This document shows, one piece after another, positions 26,845 through 34,700 of a stretch of 38,754 nucleotides of DNA. The notes below the pieces were generated by a model. That model did no database searches and was not told where the DNA came from. It was given only the letters and a program-made list of their open reading frames with translations. A program made the position numbers and the translations under genes. This DNA is from Enhygromyxa salina (GTDB lineage Bacteria; Myxococcota_A; Polyangia; Nannocystales; Nannocystaceae), in NCBI RefSeq assembly GCF_002994615.1, contig NZ_PVNK01000147.1:1-38754 (forward strand), read 5' to 3'. Each line of letters begins with the position of its first letter. Positions within the stretch are counted from its first letter, which is position 1.

Positions 26845-27747
26845 TCAGAGGCCGGCGCCGCCGCACTCTTCGAGCTGACAGCCGCCCGAGTCGAGCTGCG
26901 CGTCGAATTGGAAGTAGCCGAGGCTGTAGCCGAGCTCGCCGTCGCCCGCGATCACGCCGACGCTGACCGGAGCGTCGGTCGCGACGAGGTGGTGCGGCAG
27001 CAGGTCAAAGGAGACCTTGTCGTCCGTGGCGTTGAGCGAGGCCGTGACCCGCCCCGCGGCGCAGCCGGCCGTCAGGCTCCCACCCACGAGCTGCGCGACC
27101 TCGAAGCCGCAGTGGCCCTTGCCATTGAGCAGGGTCTGCTCGCCGTCGAGGTCCCAGGCCGTGAACAGCAAGTCGACCCGTTCGGTGCCGTCGAGCTCGA
27201 GCTCGAAGTGGACCTTGTCAACGAAGTCGCCGCCCGGCTGCGTGGGGCTGGACCCGAGCTCGGGCGCGACCAGGGTGAGCGTCGGCGTGCCGCCGTGGGC
27301 GAGCGCGACGTCGCCGAGGTACTCGAGGTAGGCGACCTCTCCGGGGTAGGCCACGATCCGATCTGCGGCGGCCACGAGCACGCTGGTGTCGTCGCTGCTC
27401 TCGGTCACGGTCACGGTCACGGTCGCGGGCAGGGCGAGGCGCAGACCGACCGGCTCGATCGTGACGGCGTCGCCTCGTTGCTCATAGCCAGCTGTGGTCA
27501 GCGAAGCTTCGGCCCGGTAAAGAACGATCTCGGTCTCGCTCGCGAGCGCACCCGCCGGGATGTCGACGGTCACGGCGCCACCGTTGACCGCGCCACCCTC
27601 GGGCCCGATCCAGGCGCGGGCGAGCTCTAGATCTTGGTCCGGCGCGCAGGCCAGGGCCAAGCAAGAGCCGCACGCGAGCCGCAGCAGCCTGCGGTGCATT
27701 GCACCACGGACTGCTGGAGTCGCCCAGGACCGACGAGCAGAGCTCAT
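26845..27747 (-). CDS. Putative lipoprotein with ZU5-like domain
   Basis: 300 residues. The first 34 residues form a basic, then hydrophobic signal ending at CLALAC (C34). Immediately after, IGPEGGAVNGGAVTVDIPAGAL...TEIVL matches the opening of the ZU5 domain, seen in surface proteins with autoproteolytic or structural roles. The C-terminal part is strand-rich (KVHFELELDGTERVDLLFTAWDLDGE, VSFDLLPHHLV, GYFQFDAQLDSGGCQLEECGG) with a Cys pair at the end. First gene of the operon with the heme lipoprotein and DUF1501 protein. A well-formed promoter, TTGACT-N16-TAATCC, ends 6 bases before ATG 27747, which favours that start over the internal ATG at 27699. Confidence 0.82.
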   Translation of the reverse strand: MSSARRSWATPAVRGAMHRRLLRLACGSCLALACAPDQDLELARAWIGPEGGAVNGGAVTVDIPAGALASETEIVLYRAEASLTTAGYEQRGDAVTIEPVGLRLALPATVTVTVTESSDDTSVLVAAADRIVAYPGEVAYLEYLGDVALAHGGTPTLTLVAPELGSSPTQPGGDFVDKVHFELELDGTERVDLLFTAWDLDGEQTLLNGKGHCGFEVAQLVGGSLTAGCAAGRVTASLNATDDKVSFDLLPHHLVATDAPVSVGVIAGDGELGYSLGYFQFDAQLDSGGCQLEECGGAGL

Positions 27748-27753
27748 GGACTC

Positions 27754-27781
27754 GGATTAGGGGTGGGTCGTTCGAAGTCAA
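27754..27781 (-). promoter_or_regulatory. Sigma70-like promoter of the DUF1501 operon
   Basis: On the minus strand TTGACT (27781-27776), 16 bases, TAATCC (27759-27754), 6 bases, then ATG 27747. It is the best -35/-10 pair found at leaderless spacing in the window. Confidence 0.6.
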
Positions 27782-27803
27782 ATGCGCTCGCTCGGCGCGC
27801 TCG

Positions 27804-27848
27804 TCACTGTTGACAGTGAAGATTTGGCCAAATGTGGCGGTATCCGCC
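27804..27848. promoter_or_regulatory. Three consecutive dyads upstream of the DUF1501 operon
   Basis: TCACTG-TTGA-CAGTGA (27804-27819), the 12-bp perfect palindrome ATTTGGCCAAAT (27822-27833), and GGCGG-TAT-CCGCC (27836-27848) follow one another with only two bases between. They lie just upstream of the promoter at 27754-27781, in an AT-richer patch. The arrangement suggests regulator binding sites; the regulators are unknown. Confidence 0.5.
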
Positions 27849-28181
27849 GCGATTGGGGAATGACAGCTTGTGAGTTGTCCCAACGCCCTACCAGGCACGT
27901 TGAGTTTTTGCGCGATGACTCGATTGTGTGATTGTCATTGTGGCTACTGAATCGGCACAACACTCCAGGCGCCGTACGCTCGATCTCGCAAGCTGATCCC
28001 GCGGCGCCTGGTCGAGGTCAGCGGGGCAAAATAGGGCAGGATTGGCCGCTCGACGGGAAGGCTCAGCACCTACAAGGGACGACATGTGTCGTTTGTGCGA
28101 GAGGCCTTCGATCCCCAGCTCGCCGAGGCGCTCGAGCCCCGCGCGGACCAGGGCTTGGCTTGCTCGCGCGAGCGCCTCGGT
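27849..28181. other. Non-coding stretch with inverted repeats
   Basis: No convincing gene on either strand; short open frames lack coding bias except 28090-28181, read with the kinase gene on the minus strand. Contents: ATTGT repeated three times (about 27923-27940); a 9-bp inverted repeat CCAGGCGCC/GGCGCCTGG (27965-27973 and 28003-28011); a pair GTCGAG...CTCGAC around 28011-28054; and ACGACA-TG-TGTCGT at 28079-28092. These could be a small structured RNA or a terminator region after the kinase gene. Confidence 0.4.
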
Positions 28182-29030
28182 CTACAGGGCCAAGCTCTCG
28201 AGCGCCCGGCGAGCGGCGTGGGCGCTGGCGAAGCGCTCGTCGGGCCGCTTCGCCAGCAGCGTGGCCAGGATCGCGTCGAGATCCGGAAGCTTCAACCCCG
28301 GGTCGAGCTCGCCGAGCGTGGGCACGGGCGCGTTCAGGTGGGCCTGCCACAGCTCGGTGACCTCTTCGGCCTCGAAGGGCCGCTGCCCGGTCAACATCTC
28401 GAACAGCACGATCCCGACGGCGTAGAGATCCGTGCGCGCGTCGACGGGTTCGGCCAGCATCTGCTCGGGCGCCATGTACTGCGGCGTGCCGAACACGACC
28501 CCGGTTCGGGTCAGGCGCTGGCACTCGTTGGACCCGAGCACGTCCGTGAGCATCTTGACCAGGCCGAAGTCGATGAGCTTGGCCTGCTCGCCGCCCTCGG
28601 TCCGGGCCAGGAGCACGTTCTCGGGCTTGAGGTCGCGGTGGACCAGGCCGAACTGATGGGCGTGGTGGAGCCCGCTGAGCACCTGCTGCGCGATGGTGAC
28701 CGCGCGCAGGGGCACGAGCGGGCCGTGCTCGAGCTCGGTCGCGAGGTCGTGGCCCTCGATGTACTCGAGCACGAAGAACAGGGCGCCCTCGTCGGTCACG
28801 CCGACCGCGTGGAGCCCGGCGACGTTCGGGTGCGCGAGCATGGCCTGGGCGCTGGCCTCTCGCTCGAAGCGCGCGGCGAGCTCGGGCGAGGTCGCGACCT
28901 CGGCGTGGAGGCGCTTGATCGCAACCGGGTGCCCGCGCTCGTCGACGGCCCGGTAGACGACGCCCATGCCACCCTCGCCGAGCAGCGCCTGGACCGTGTA
29001 GCGGTCGAGCAGGGTCTCTCCGATCACCAT
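28182..29030 (-). CDS. Ser/Thr protein kinase (PknB-like), kinase domain only
   Basis: 282 residues, almost all kinase domain. Motifs: glycine loop LGEGGMGVVY at 17-26, catalytic Lys K39 in VAIKRL, HRDLKPEN at 131-138, DFG at 154-156, and APEQ at 187-190 after GTPQYM. All key residues are present, so it should be active. There is no TM segment or sensor domain; the protein ends at LESLAL right after the kinase fold. The TAG stop at 28182-28184 is followed in the same frame by about 30 codons that still look coding (TEALARASQALVRAGLERLG), so a C-terminal tail may have been cut off. Divergent from a second kinase gene 104 bases away. Confidence 0.93.
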   Translation of the reverse strand: MVIGETLLDRYTVQALLGEGGMGVVYRAVDERGHPVAIKRLHAEVATSPELAARFEREASAQAMLAHPNVAGLHAVGVTDEGALFFVLEYIEGHDLATELEHGPLVPLRAVTIAQQVLSGLHHAHQFGLVHRDLKPENVLLARTEGGEQAKLIDFGLVKMLTDVLGSNECQRLTRTGVVFGTPQYMAPEQMLAEPVDARTDLYAVGIVLFEMLTGQRPFEAEEVTELWQAHLNAPVPTLGELDPGLKLPDLDAILATLLAKRPDERFASAHAARRALESLAL

Positions 29031-29119
29031 CGAACGCTCGCCGACATCGGTGTTCGCGTCAACCCGGCGAGCGGCGAGCGGCGACTCTGGCAGCTCGACG
29101 CGCGGGGCCGGACCGCTGA

Positions 29120-29125
29120 TAGGAT
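29120..29125 (+). promoter_or_regulatory. -10-like box of the second kinase gene
   Basis: TAGGAT lies 9 bases before ATG 29135. GAGAGG in between could also serve as a Shine-Dalgarno. No clear -35. Confidence 0.35.
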
Positions 29126-29134
29126 GAGAGGCGC

Positions 29135-30754
29135 ATGGCTGAGAAGCCTGAAGATCTCGAAGAGTTCGGCGACACTGAGCTGCAGATCGGCTCGCTGTCG
29201 GAGCTGACGGTTACGGGGCGGGGCGTGCCAATCGGAGGGCGCGCAGGCCCAGGGCCCTCGGCGAGGCCGCGATCGATCGCGACCCCGAGCCGGATCGGCC
29301 GCTACACGGTCGACCGAGAGCTCGGCGCCGGGGGCATGGGCGTCGTGTTCCTTGCTCGCGACCCCGACCTCGACCGGCGGGTCGCCGTCAAGTTGCTCGG
29401 CCCGGGCTCGAGCGCGGGCCGCAACCTCGGCCGGGCCTCGGCGCGGATGCGGCGAGAGGCCCGGGTCATGGCGCGGCTCGAGCATCCGAACGTGGTCCGG
29501 GTGTACGAGGTCGGCAACGCCGACGGGCACCTGTTCGTGGCCATGGAGTACGTCGACGGCGTGACCCTCGACGCGTGGCTCGCCGAGGCTCCGCGTTCGT
29601 GGGCCGAGATCGCGGCGGTGTTTCTTCAGGCCGGTGAGGGCCTGCTCGCCGCCCACGAGGTCGGCATCGTTCACCGCGACTTCAAGCCGAACAACGTGAT
29701 GGTCGAGGCCGACACGGGCGCGTCGCAGCTGGTCGGGGTCCGGACCCGCGTGCTCGACTTCGGCCTCGCGGGCCTCAGCGACGCGCCCGAACTCGACGAT
29801 GAAGATCTCGACGGGGCCCAAGCGGAGCGCGCCGCCGAAGACGCCGCGCGTCTGACGATGACCGGCGCGATGATGGGCACGCCTGCGTACATGCCCCCCG
29901 AGCAGTTCGCGGGGACGCCAGCCGACCACCGCGCCGACCAGTTCAGCTTCTGTGTCGCGCTCTACGAGGCGCTCTACGGGGCCCGGCCCTTTCCAGGCGA
30001 CACGCTCGAGGCCCTGCGCCAGTCGGTGCTCGCGGGCGACCATCGCCAGCCGCCGATGGCGTCGGGGGTGCCGCCGTGGCTGCGCGCGCTGGTCCTGCGC
30101 GGGCTCGCGGCCGAGCCGGATCAGCGCTGGCCGTCGATGCGCGAGCTGCTCGTCGAGCTCGCCAACAACCTCGACGTGGCCGTGTCCGACGAGCTCGGGC
30201 GCAGCGCGGGCCGCAACGTCCGCACCTGGCTGCTCGGGGCCATGGCCGTGCTCGTCGTCAGCTCGGCCTCGGTGGTGTTCATGCTCTTCGCTGACCAGCG
30301 CGACGCCATCGTTCATTGGTTCGCGGGCGCGATCACCCTCGCGATCGTGATCGTGATGTTCGCGTTTCGGCGGACCTTCGCGAGCAGCCGCTACAACCGG
30401 CGGATGGCCGCGCTGTTGATCGCAACCGCGCTCGGCTCCTTCGCCAACCTCGCCACGTCCACGAGCGAGGCGCTCCCGCTCGTCGTCACGGACCGCTACA
30501 ACCTCATGCTCCTCGCTGCGCTCTCACTCGTCGGGAGCGCGAGCCTGGAGCCGCGCCTGGTGCTCGTGTCTGGCGCATGCGCGCTCGCGTGGGCGCTGGC
30601 GTTTTGGTGGCCCATCGCCGCAGGTGCCGGCTTTGTCCTTGGTCTGGCCCTGACCGCCGGGTTGCTGCTCCTGGGCAGCACGACGGGGCGCCAGCACGGG
30701 GCGACGATCTCGATGTCGATGCGCGGATCCTCGTCGCGGGGCGCCGATCGCTGA
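29135..30754 (+). CDS. Membrane Ser/Thr protein kinase with six-TM C-terminal part
   Basis: 539 residues. An acidic, disordered N-terminus (1-52) precedes the kinase domain (about 57-345): LGAGGMGVVFLA at 63-74, K86 in VAVKLL, HRDFKPNN at 180-187 (Phe for Leu and Asn for Glu, a variant I know from myxobacterial kinases), DFG at 208-210, and PPEQ at 254-257. An acidic insert follows DFG (PELDDEDLDGAQAERAAEDA). The C-terminal 170 residues hold about six hydrophobic helices (365-385, 393-411, 423-441, 455-469, 473-492, 495-515). Most PknB-type kinases have one TM helix, so this polytopic tail could be a membrane sensor. Divergent from the smaller kinase; convergent with the next gene, with 2 bases between stops. 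Confidence 0.93.
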   Translation: MAEKPEDLEEFGDTELQIGSLSELTVTGRGVPIGGRAGPGPSARPRSIATPSRIGRYTVDRELGAGGMGVVFLARDPDLDRRVAVKLLGPGSSAGRNLGRASARMRREARVMARLEHPNVVRVYEVGNADGHLFVAMEYVDGVTLDAWLAEAPRSWAEIAAVFLQAGEGLLAAHEVGIVHRDFKPNNVMVEADTGASQLVGVRTRVLDFGLAGLSDAPELDDEDLDGAQAERAAEDAARLTMTGAMMGTPAYMPPEQFAGTPADHRADQFSFCVALYEALYGARPFPGDTLEALRQSVLAGDHRQPPMASGVPPWLRALVLRGLAAEPDQRWPSMRELLVELANNLDVAVSDELGRSAGRNVRTWLLGAMAVLVVSSASVVFMLFADQRDAIVHWFAGAITLAIVIVMFAFRRTFASSRYNRRMAALLIATALGSFANLATSTSEALPLVVTDRYNLMLLAALSLVGSASLEPRLVLVSGACALAWALAFWWPIAAGAGFVLGLALTAGLLLLGSTTGRQHGATISMSMRGSSSRGADR

Positions 30755-30756
30755 GC

Positions 30757-31641
30757 TCACTGGCAGCTGAGGTAGATGTCGACGATCTCGCCGACCCCAC
30801 CCGCGAACTCGAAGGCCGCGCGCTGGACCCCACAGTTGCCCCGCTCGTCGCACTTCGTCTCAACCCAGTAGTCCACAGCCAGGCGCTCGATCCCGCTGTC
30901 CGCGAGGGGCTCGAGCTCGGCCGGCGTCGAGCGGCGATCCGCGTCCCAGTCACGCCACAGCATCAGCTCGCCAAAGCGCGCGTCGCTGGCGTCGACGCTG
31001 CCGTCGGCGTTGCTGTCGAACTCGGCGAGGGCCGCGAAGCCGTGCTCGGCGTGGCGCCCGTCGGCGAGCCGTGAGCCCGAGCCGAACAGCTCGTTGCCGC
31101 CGTCGATGCTGCCGTTGCCGTCGAGGTCGACGACCAGCCACGGGGTCGCGGCGGTCGGCCAGTCCGTGCTGATGCAGGAGTTGGCGCGCATGCTGATGTC
31201 GAAGGTCGCGGCGGGCGTGGACTCCTGGGCGATCATCTCGACGGGCCGCTGGTCGAAGCGCAGGACCAGCGGGGTGTCGCAGAATTGCTCGACCCACATC
31301 GGCTCACCCCCGACGACCTTGCAGCGGTAGTCGACGCCCTGACACAGATCTTCGTCATCTTCCCCGCTGCTGGTCGGGCCCTCGTGCTTGCTCTCACCGG
31401 GCTCGCATTCGACCTCTTCGGGCGCGATGCAGGGCCCGTGCGAGAGCTCGCCGTAGCCAGCCTGAGCGTCGCCGTAATCCATGTAGCCGCAGTAAGACAC
31501 CATACTGTCGTCGCAGCTCAGCGTCTCGCCGCTCAGCTCGCACGCCCGGCCCTCGTACTTGTGGCTGGTATCGCAGGCGGCGAGGAGCAGGCCGCTCAGG
31601 AGGGAAAGGCTCAGGCTGAGGATGATGCGGGGGGTCTTCAT
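30757..31641 (-). CDS. Cys-rich lipoprotein with EF-hand-like calcium loops
   Basis: 294 residues from ATG 31641 (MKTPRII); a TTG 11 codons upstream is unlikely. A long hydrophobic signal ends in the canonical lipobox LAAC (C23). The N-terminal half is Cys-rich (CELSGETLSC, YCGYMDY, CIAPEEVEC, CQGVDYRC). The middle has two calcium-loop-like segments: DLDGNGSIDGGNELFG and DSNADGSVDASDARFGELMLW, followed by DWDADRRSTPAEL, which resembles the dockerin/EF-hand pattern DxDxDGxxD...E. The tail ends in a single Cys (YLSCQ). This type occurs in myxobacterial surface proteins; function unknown. Convergent with the membrane kinase gene. Confidence 0.85.
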   Translation of the reverse strand: MKTPRIILSLSLSLLSGLLLAACDTSHKYEGRACELSGETLSCDDSMVSYCGYMDYGDAQAGYGELSHGPCIAPEEVECEPGESKHEGPTSSGEDDEDLCQGVDYRCKVVGGEPMWVEQFCDTPLVLRFDQRPVEMIAQESTPAATFDISMRANSCISTDWPTAATPWLVVDLDGNGSIDGGNELFGSGSRLADGRHAEHGFAALAEFDSNADGSVDASDARFGELMLWRDWDADRRSTPAELEPLADSGIERLAVDYWVETKCDERGNCGVQRAAFEFAGGVGEIVDIYLSCQ

Positions 31642-31710
31642 GGCTCGGCAAGGTTGTGCCGCGGGGCCACTCAATCGATCACGCCGACTCGAAACTGAGC
31701 GCTCCGCTGG

Positions 31711-31716
31711 TAGCCT
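31711..31716 (+). promoter_or_regulatory. -10-like box of the metzincin cassette
   Basis: TAGCCT ends 11 bases before ATG 31728, with a poor -35-like TCGAAA 16 bases further upstream (31689-31694). It is the likely promoter of the three-gene cassette. Confidence 0.35.
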
Positions 31717-31727
31717 CGCGCCAGGTC

Positions 31728-34700
31728 ATGGGATCTCCTCGCGCGAGCCAGAGACTGATCCGCTTGAGCCAGGACGTTGGCGAGACGATCTGGCTGATGG
31801 ACTGCATGGCCAGCGAGGGCGCGCCGATCTCGTCGACTCGAGCGCACCAGGTCCTGCGCCGCTGCTTGTTCGGCGCGGACGCGGCCGCGCATCAGCTGCG
31901 CCGCTTCGCGATCACGCGCGCCCTTGGCGAAGGCGCGCGCGCGGTGTCCGAGGCCGAGACGCTCGCCCGCTTGCTGAGCGCGGTCGAGCGTGGCCACCTC
32001 CAGCTGCGCTCGATCTCGACCGCGGTCCTGCAGCCGACGGGCCGCGTGCCGGTCGCGCCCGCGATGCCGAGCGAGCTCCCCGAGCCCGAGCCGGTCGAGC
32101 TCGACGATCGCGCCCTGATGATCGTCCGCTGTGACCCCGAGCTCGGGCCCGAGGCGCTCGCCTACTCCTACCTGATCCGCGACCTCCCGAGCGCGACGCT
32201 GCGGATCTCCTCGGACAGCTTCCCTGGCACCGTGATCCACGAGGTCGCGCTCGGGCCCGAGGAGATCGCCGCGGGCGTCCACGAGGCGCAGTGGGACGGC
32301 GTCGTCACGGCCGCGGGCGAGGACCAGGGCCGACGCCTGCGCGCCCGCTTTGGCCCGGCCCGGCTCGAGATCATTCACGACGACAGCTACCGCGACGCGG
32401 CGAGCTTCACGATCCCGCCGCTGCGCGTCCACGCGATCGACATCGAGGACACCCACTTCAACTTCGATCGCTCGATCATGCTCGCCGACGTCGCCCGCGT
32501 CGACGGCAGCGAGCCGGTCCTCGACGCGCGCCGCATCACCGGGCTCGGGGTCATCTACGCCGCGCTGGTCCACGCGGGCCACCACCCCGAGCAGAAGATC
32601 CTCGTCGTCGGTCACAGCGATCCCAGCGGCCCGACGAGCTACAACCAATCGCTGTCAGAGAAGCGGGCCGAGAACGTCCAGCTGTTCTTGTTCGGCGACC
32701 GCGAGGGCTGGCGCACCCTGTGCGACGCCGAGTCCCACACCGACGACGTCCAGGCGATCCTGACCTGGCAGGCCCGGCGCGCGGGCTGGGACTGTGACCC
32801 CGGGCCGATCACGGGCTCCAACAACGCCAAGACGCGCGCGGCGATCGGCCGGTTTCAGGACCGCTACAACCTCGAGGTCGAGAAGACCGCCGACGAGGGC
32901 CTGGACCTGCCCTACCGGGCCAAGATCGGCGTCGACGACACGGTCGGACCCGAGACCTGGGGCGCGTTCTTCGACGTCTACATGCACGAGCTCGTCCGCC
33001 TCCTGGAGGTCGAGGGCGTGTCCGAGGTCGAGGCCAAGATCGCCGCGCTGACGCAGTTCGACTCGCTGCCGAAGTTCATCGGTTGCGGCGAGCACGTGCC
33101 CTTCGAGTCGGGCCGCCGCGAGCCCTTTGAAGACGACGACGAGCGCGAGCGAGCGCAGCGAAACCCCTCGGATCGCCGGGTCGAGCTGCTGTTCTTCGAC
33201 GACGTCGAGCCGCCCGAGCTGGTCTGCCACACGGGCAGCACCTGCGACCCGACCAACTGCCCGCTCTACACGACCGGCGAGTATCGCCACCACGAGATCG
33301 GGGTCCCGCGCGGGCTGCAGATCGGCGAGGTCGTGCTCGAGCTGAGCTTCGAGGATCCGGCTGGCGTGTGTCACCGGCTCCCGGCCGGGCTCGAGCTGAG
33401 CGTGGAGTTCGACGACGCGAGCACCGAGGCTCACACCCTCGGCGCCGACGCTCGCCTCCAGTTCGTGACCGCGCGCGACAAGACCAGCTTTGGGTTCTCG
33501 ATCGCGCCCGGCGAGGCTCGCTACCTCGTCCTCGCGCCCGACGAGGGCGGCGCGCAGGTCTCCGAGCTGCTCGACCGTGACGCGGCCCTGGCCAGGGTCG
33601 ACGAGGGCGGCCGCATGTTCAAGCTGCCCGAGCGCTTTGACACCCGCGACTGCGAGTGGCGGGTGCCGTCCGAGCTCGCGTTCGAGGACGGGCAGTTCAC
33701 CAAGCTCGACGATCCTGCCACCCAGATCGGGACCCGCGTGGCCCCGGCCCAGGTCGTGCTGGTTCCGCGCTGGCAGCACTTTCGCTTCGAGTACTTCGAT
33801 CGCTGGCGGGGCGCGGCGAGCTCGATCCCGCAGCCGCGACCGCGCAGCGACGAGACCCCGCCGCTGGTCCTCGAGGGCTACCTCGGCCACGGCGACTACG
33901 AGCACGGGCCGAGGGATCCGCCGCTCGCCGAGTCGGTCTGGGACCTCGAGGCTGGCGCCCACACGGTCCACTGCGTCGCGTGGGTCCAGCGCGAGGTCTC
34001 GTCGGCGCCTCCGGCCGCGGACGCCCCGGCCGCTCCGCCCCCCGAGCCTGGGGACGAGGGCCCGCCGCGGGCGATCCCCGACGCCGAGTGCCTGGTCCGC
34101 TTCGTGTTCCCCGAGGCGACCTTCGTCCGGACCGATGGAGCCCCCGACCAAAGCTCCGCGACCCGAACCATCGAGACGATCGCCGAGGGCCACGCCCGCC
34201 GCGACGAGGTGACCAAGGCCGGGCTCGAGCGCCTGCGCTACTACGACCTCCCCCGCGAGTGGTGGTCGCGCGGCTACTTCGCGCGCCTCGGCTCCGAAGC
34301 GGCCAAGGATCGCCGCCTGTTCCAGACGATCACAGCCGCCAGCGCCCACGACGATCCCTTCGTGGTCGGGCTCGACGATCTGGTCCTGTGCATGCACGCG
34401 ACCACCCCAAACCCCTTCGACCCGCCGCGGGGCGAGCCCGTCGATCACCAGCCCACCGATCACTACACCTGGGAGGACGACGACGAGCACCGCTTCACCC
34501 TGTGGAGCGCCGAGCTCGAGGCCTACAAGCCGATGGCGGGCGACACCTACTTCACCGACGTGACCAAGCTCGAGCCGCCGCCGAGCAAGGCGGTGATCCT
34601 CGACCACCCGCCCTTCACCCGGATGATCACGCGCGGGACCGAGGTGTTCGACGTGTTCGAGCTCCGCACCGTTCGCAACACCTTGTTCGACGCGATGCCG

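Noticed and set aside
27778..28085. Short minus-strand frames in the long gap as small genes
   Set aside because: Low G/C third-position bias, no Shine-Dalgarno or -10 box, and overlap with dyads; most likely non-coding.
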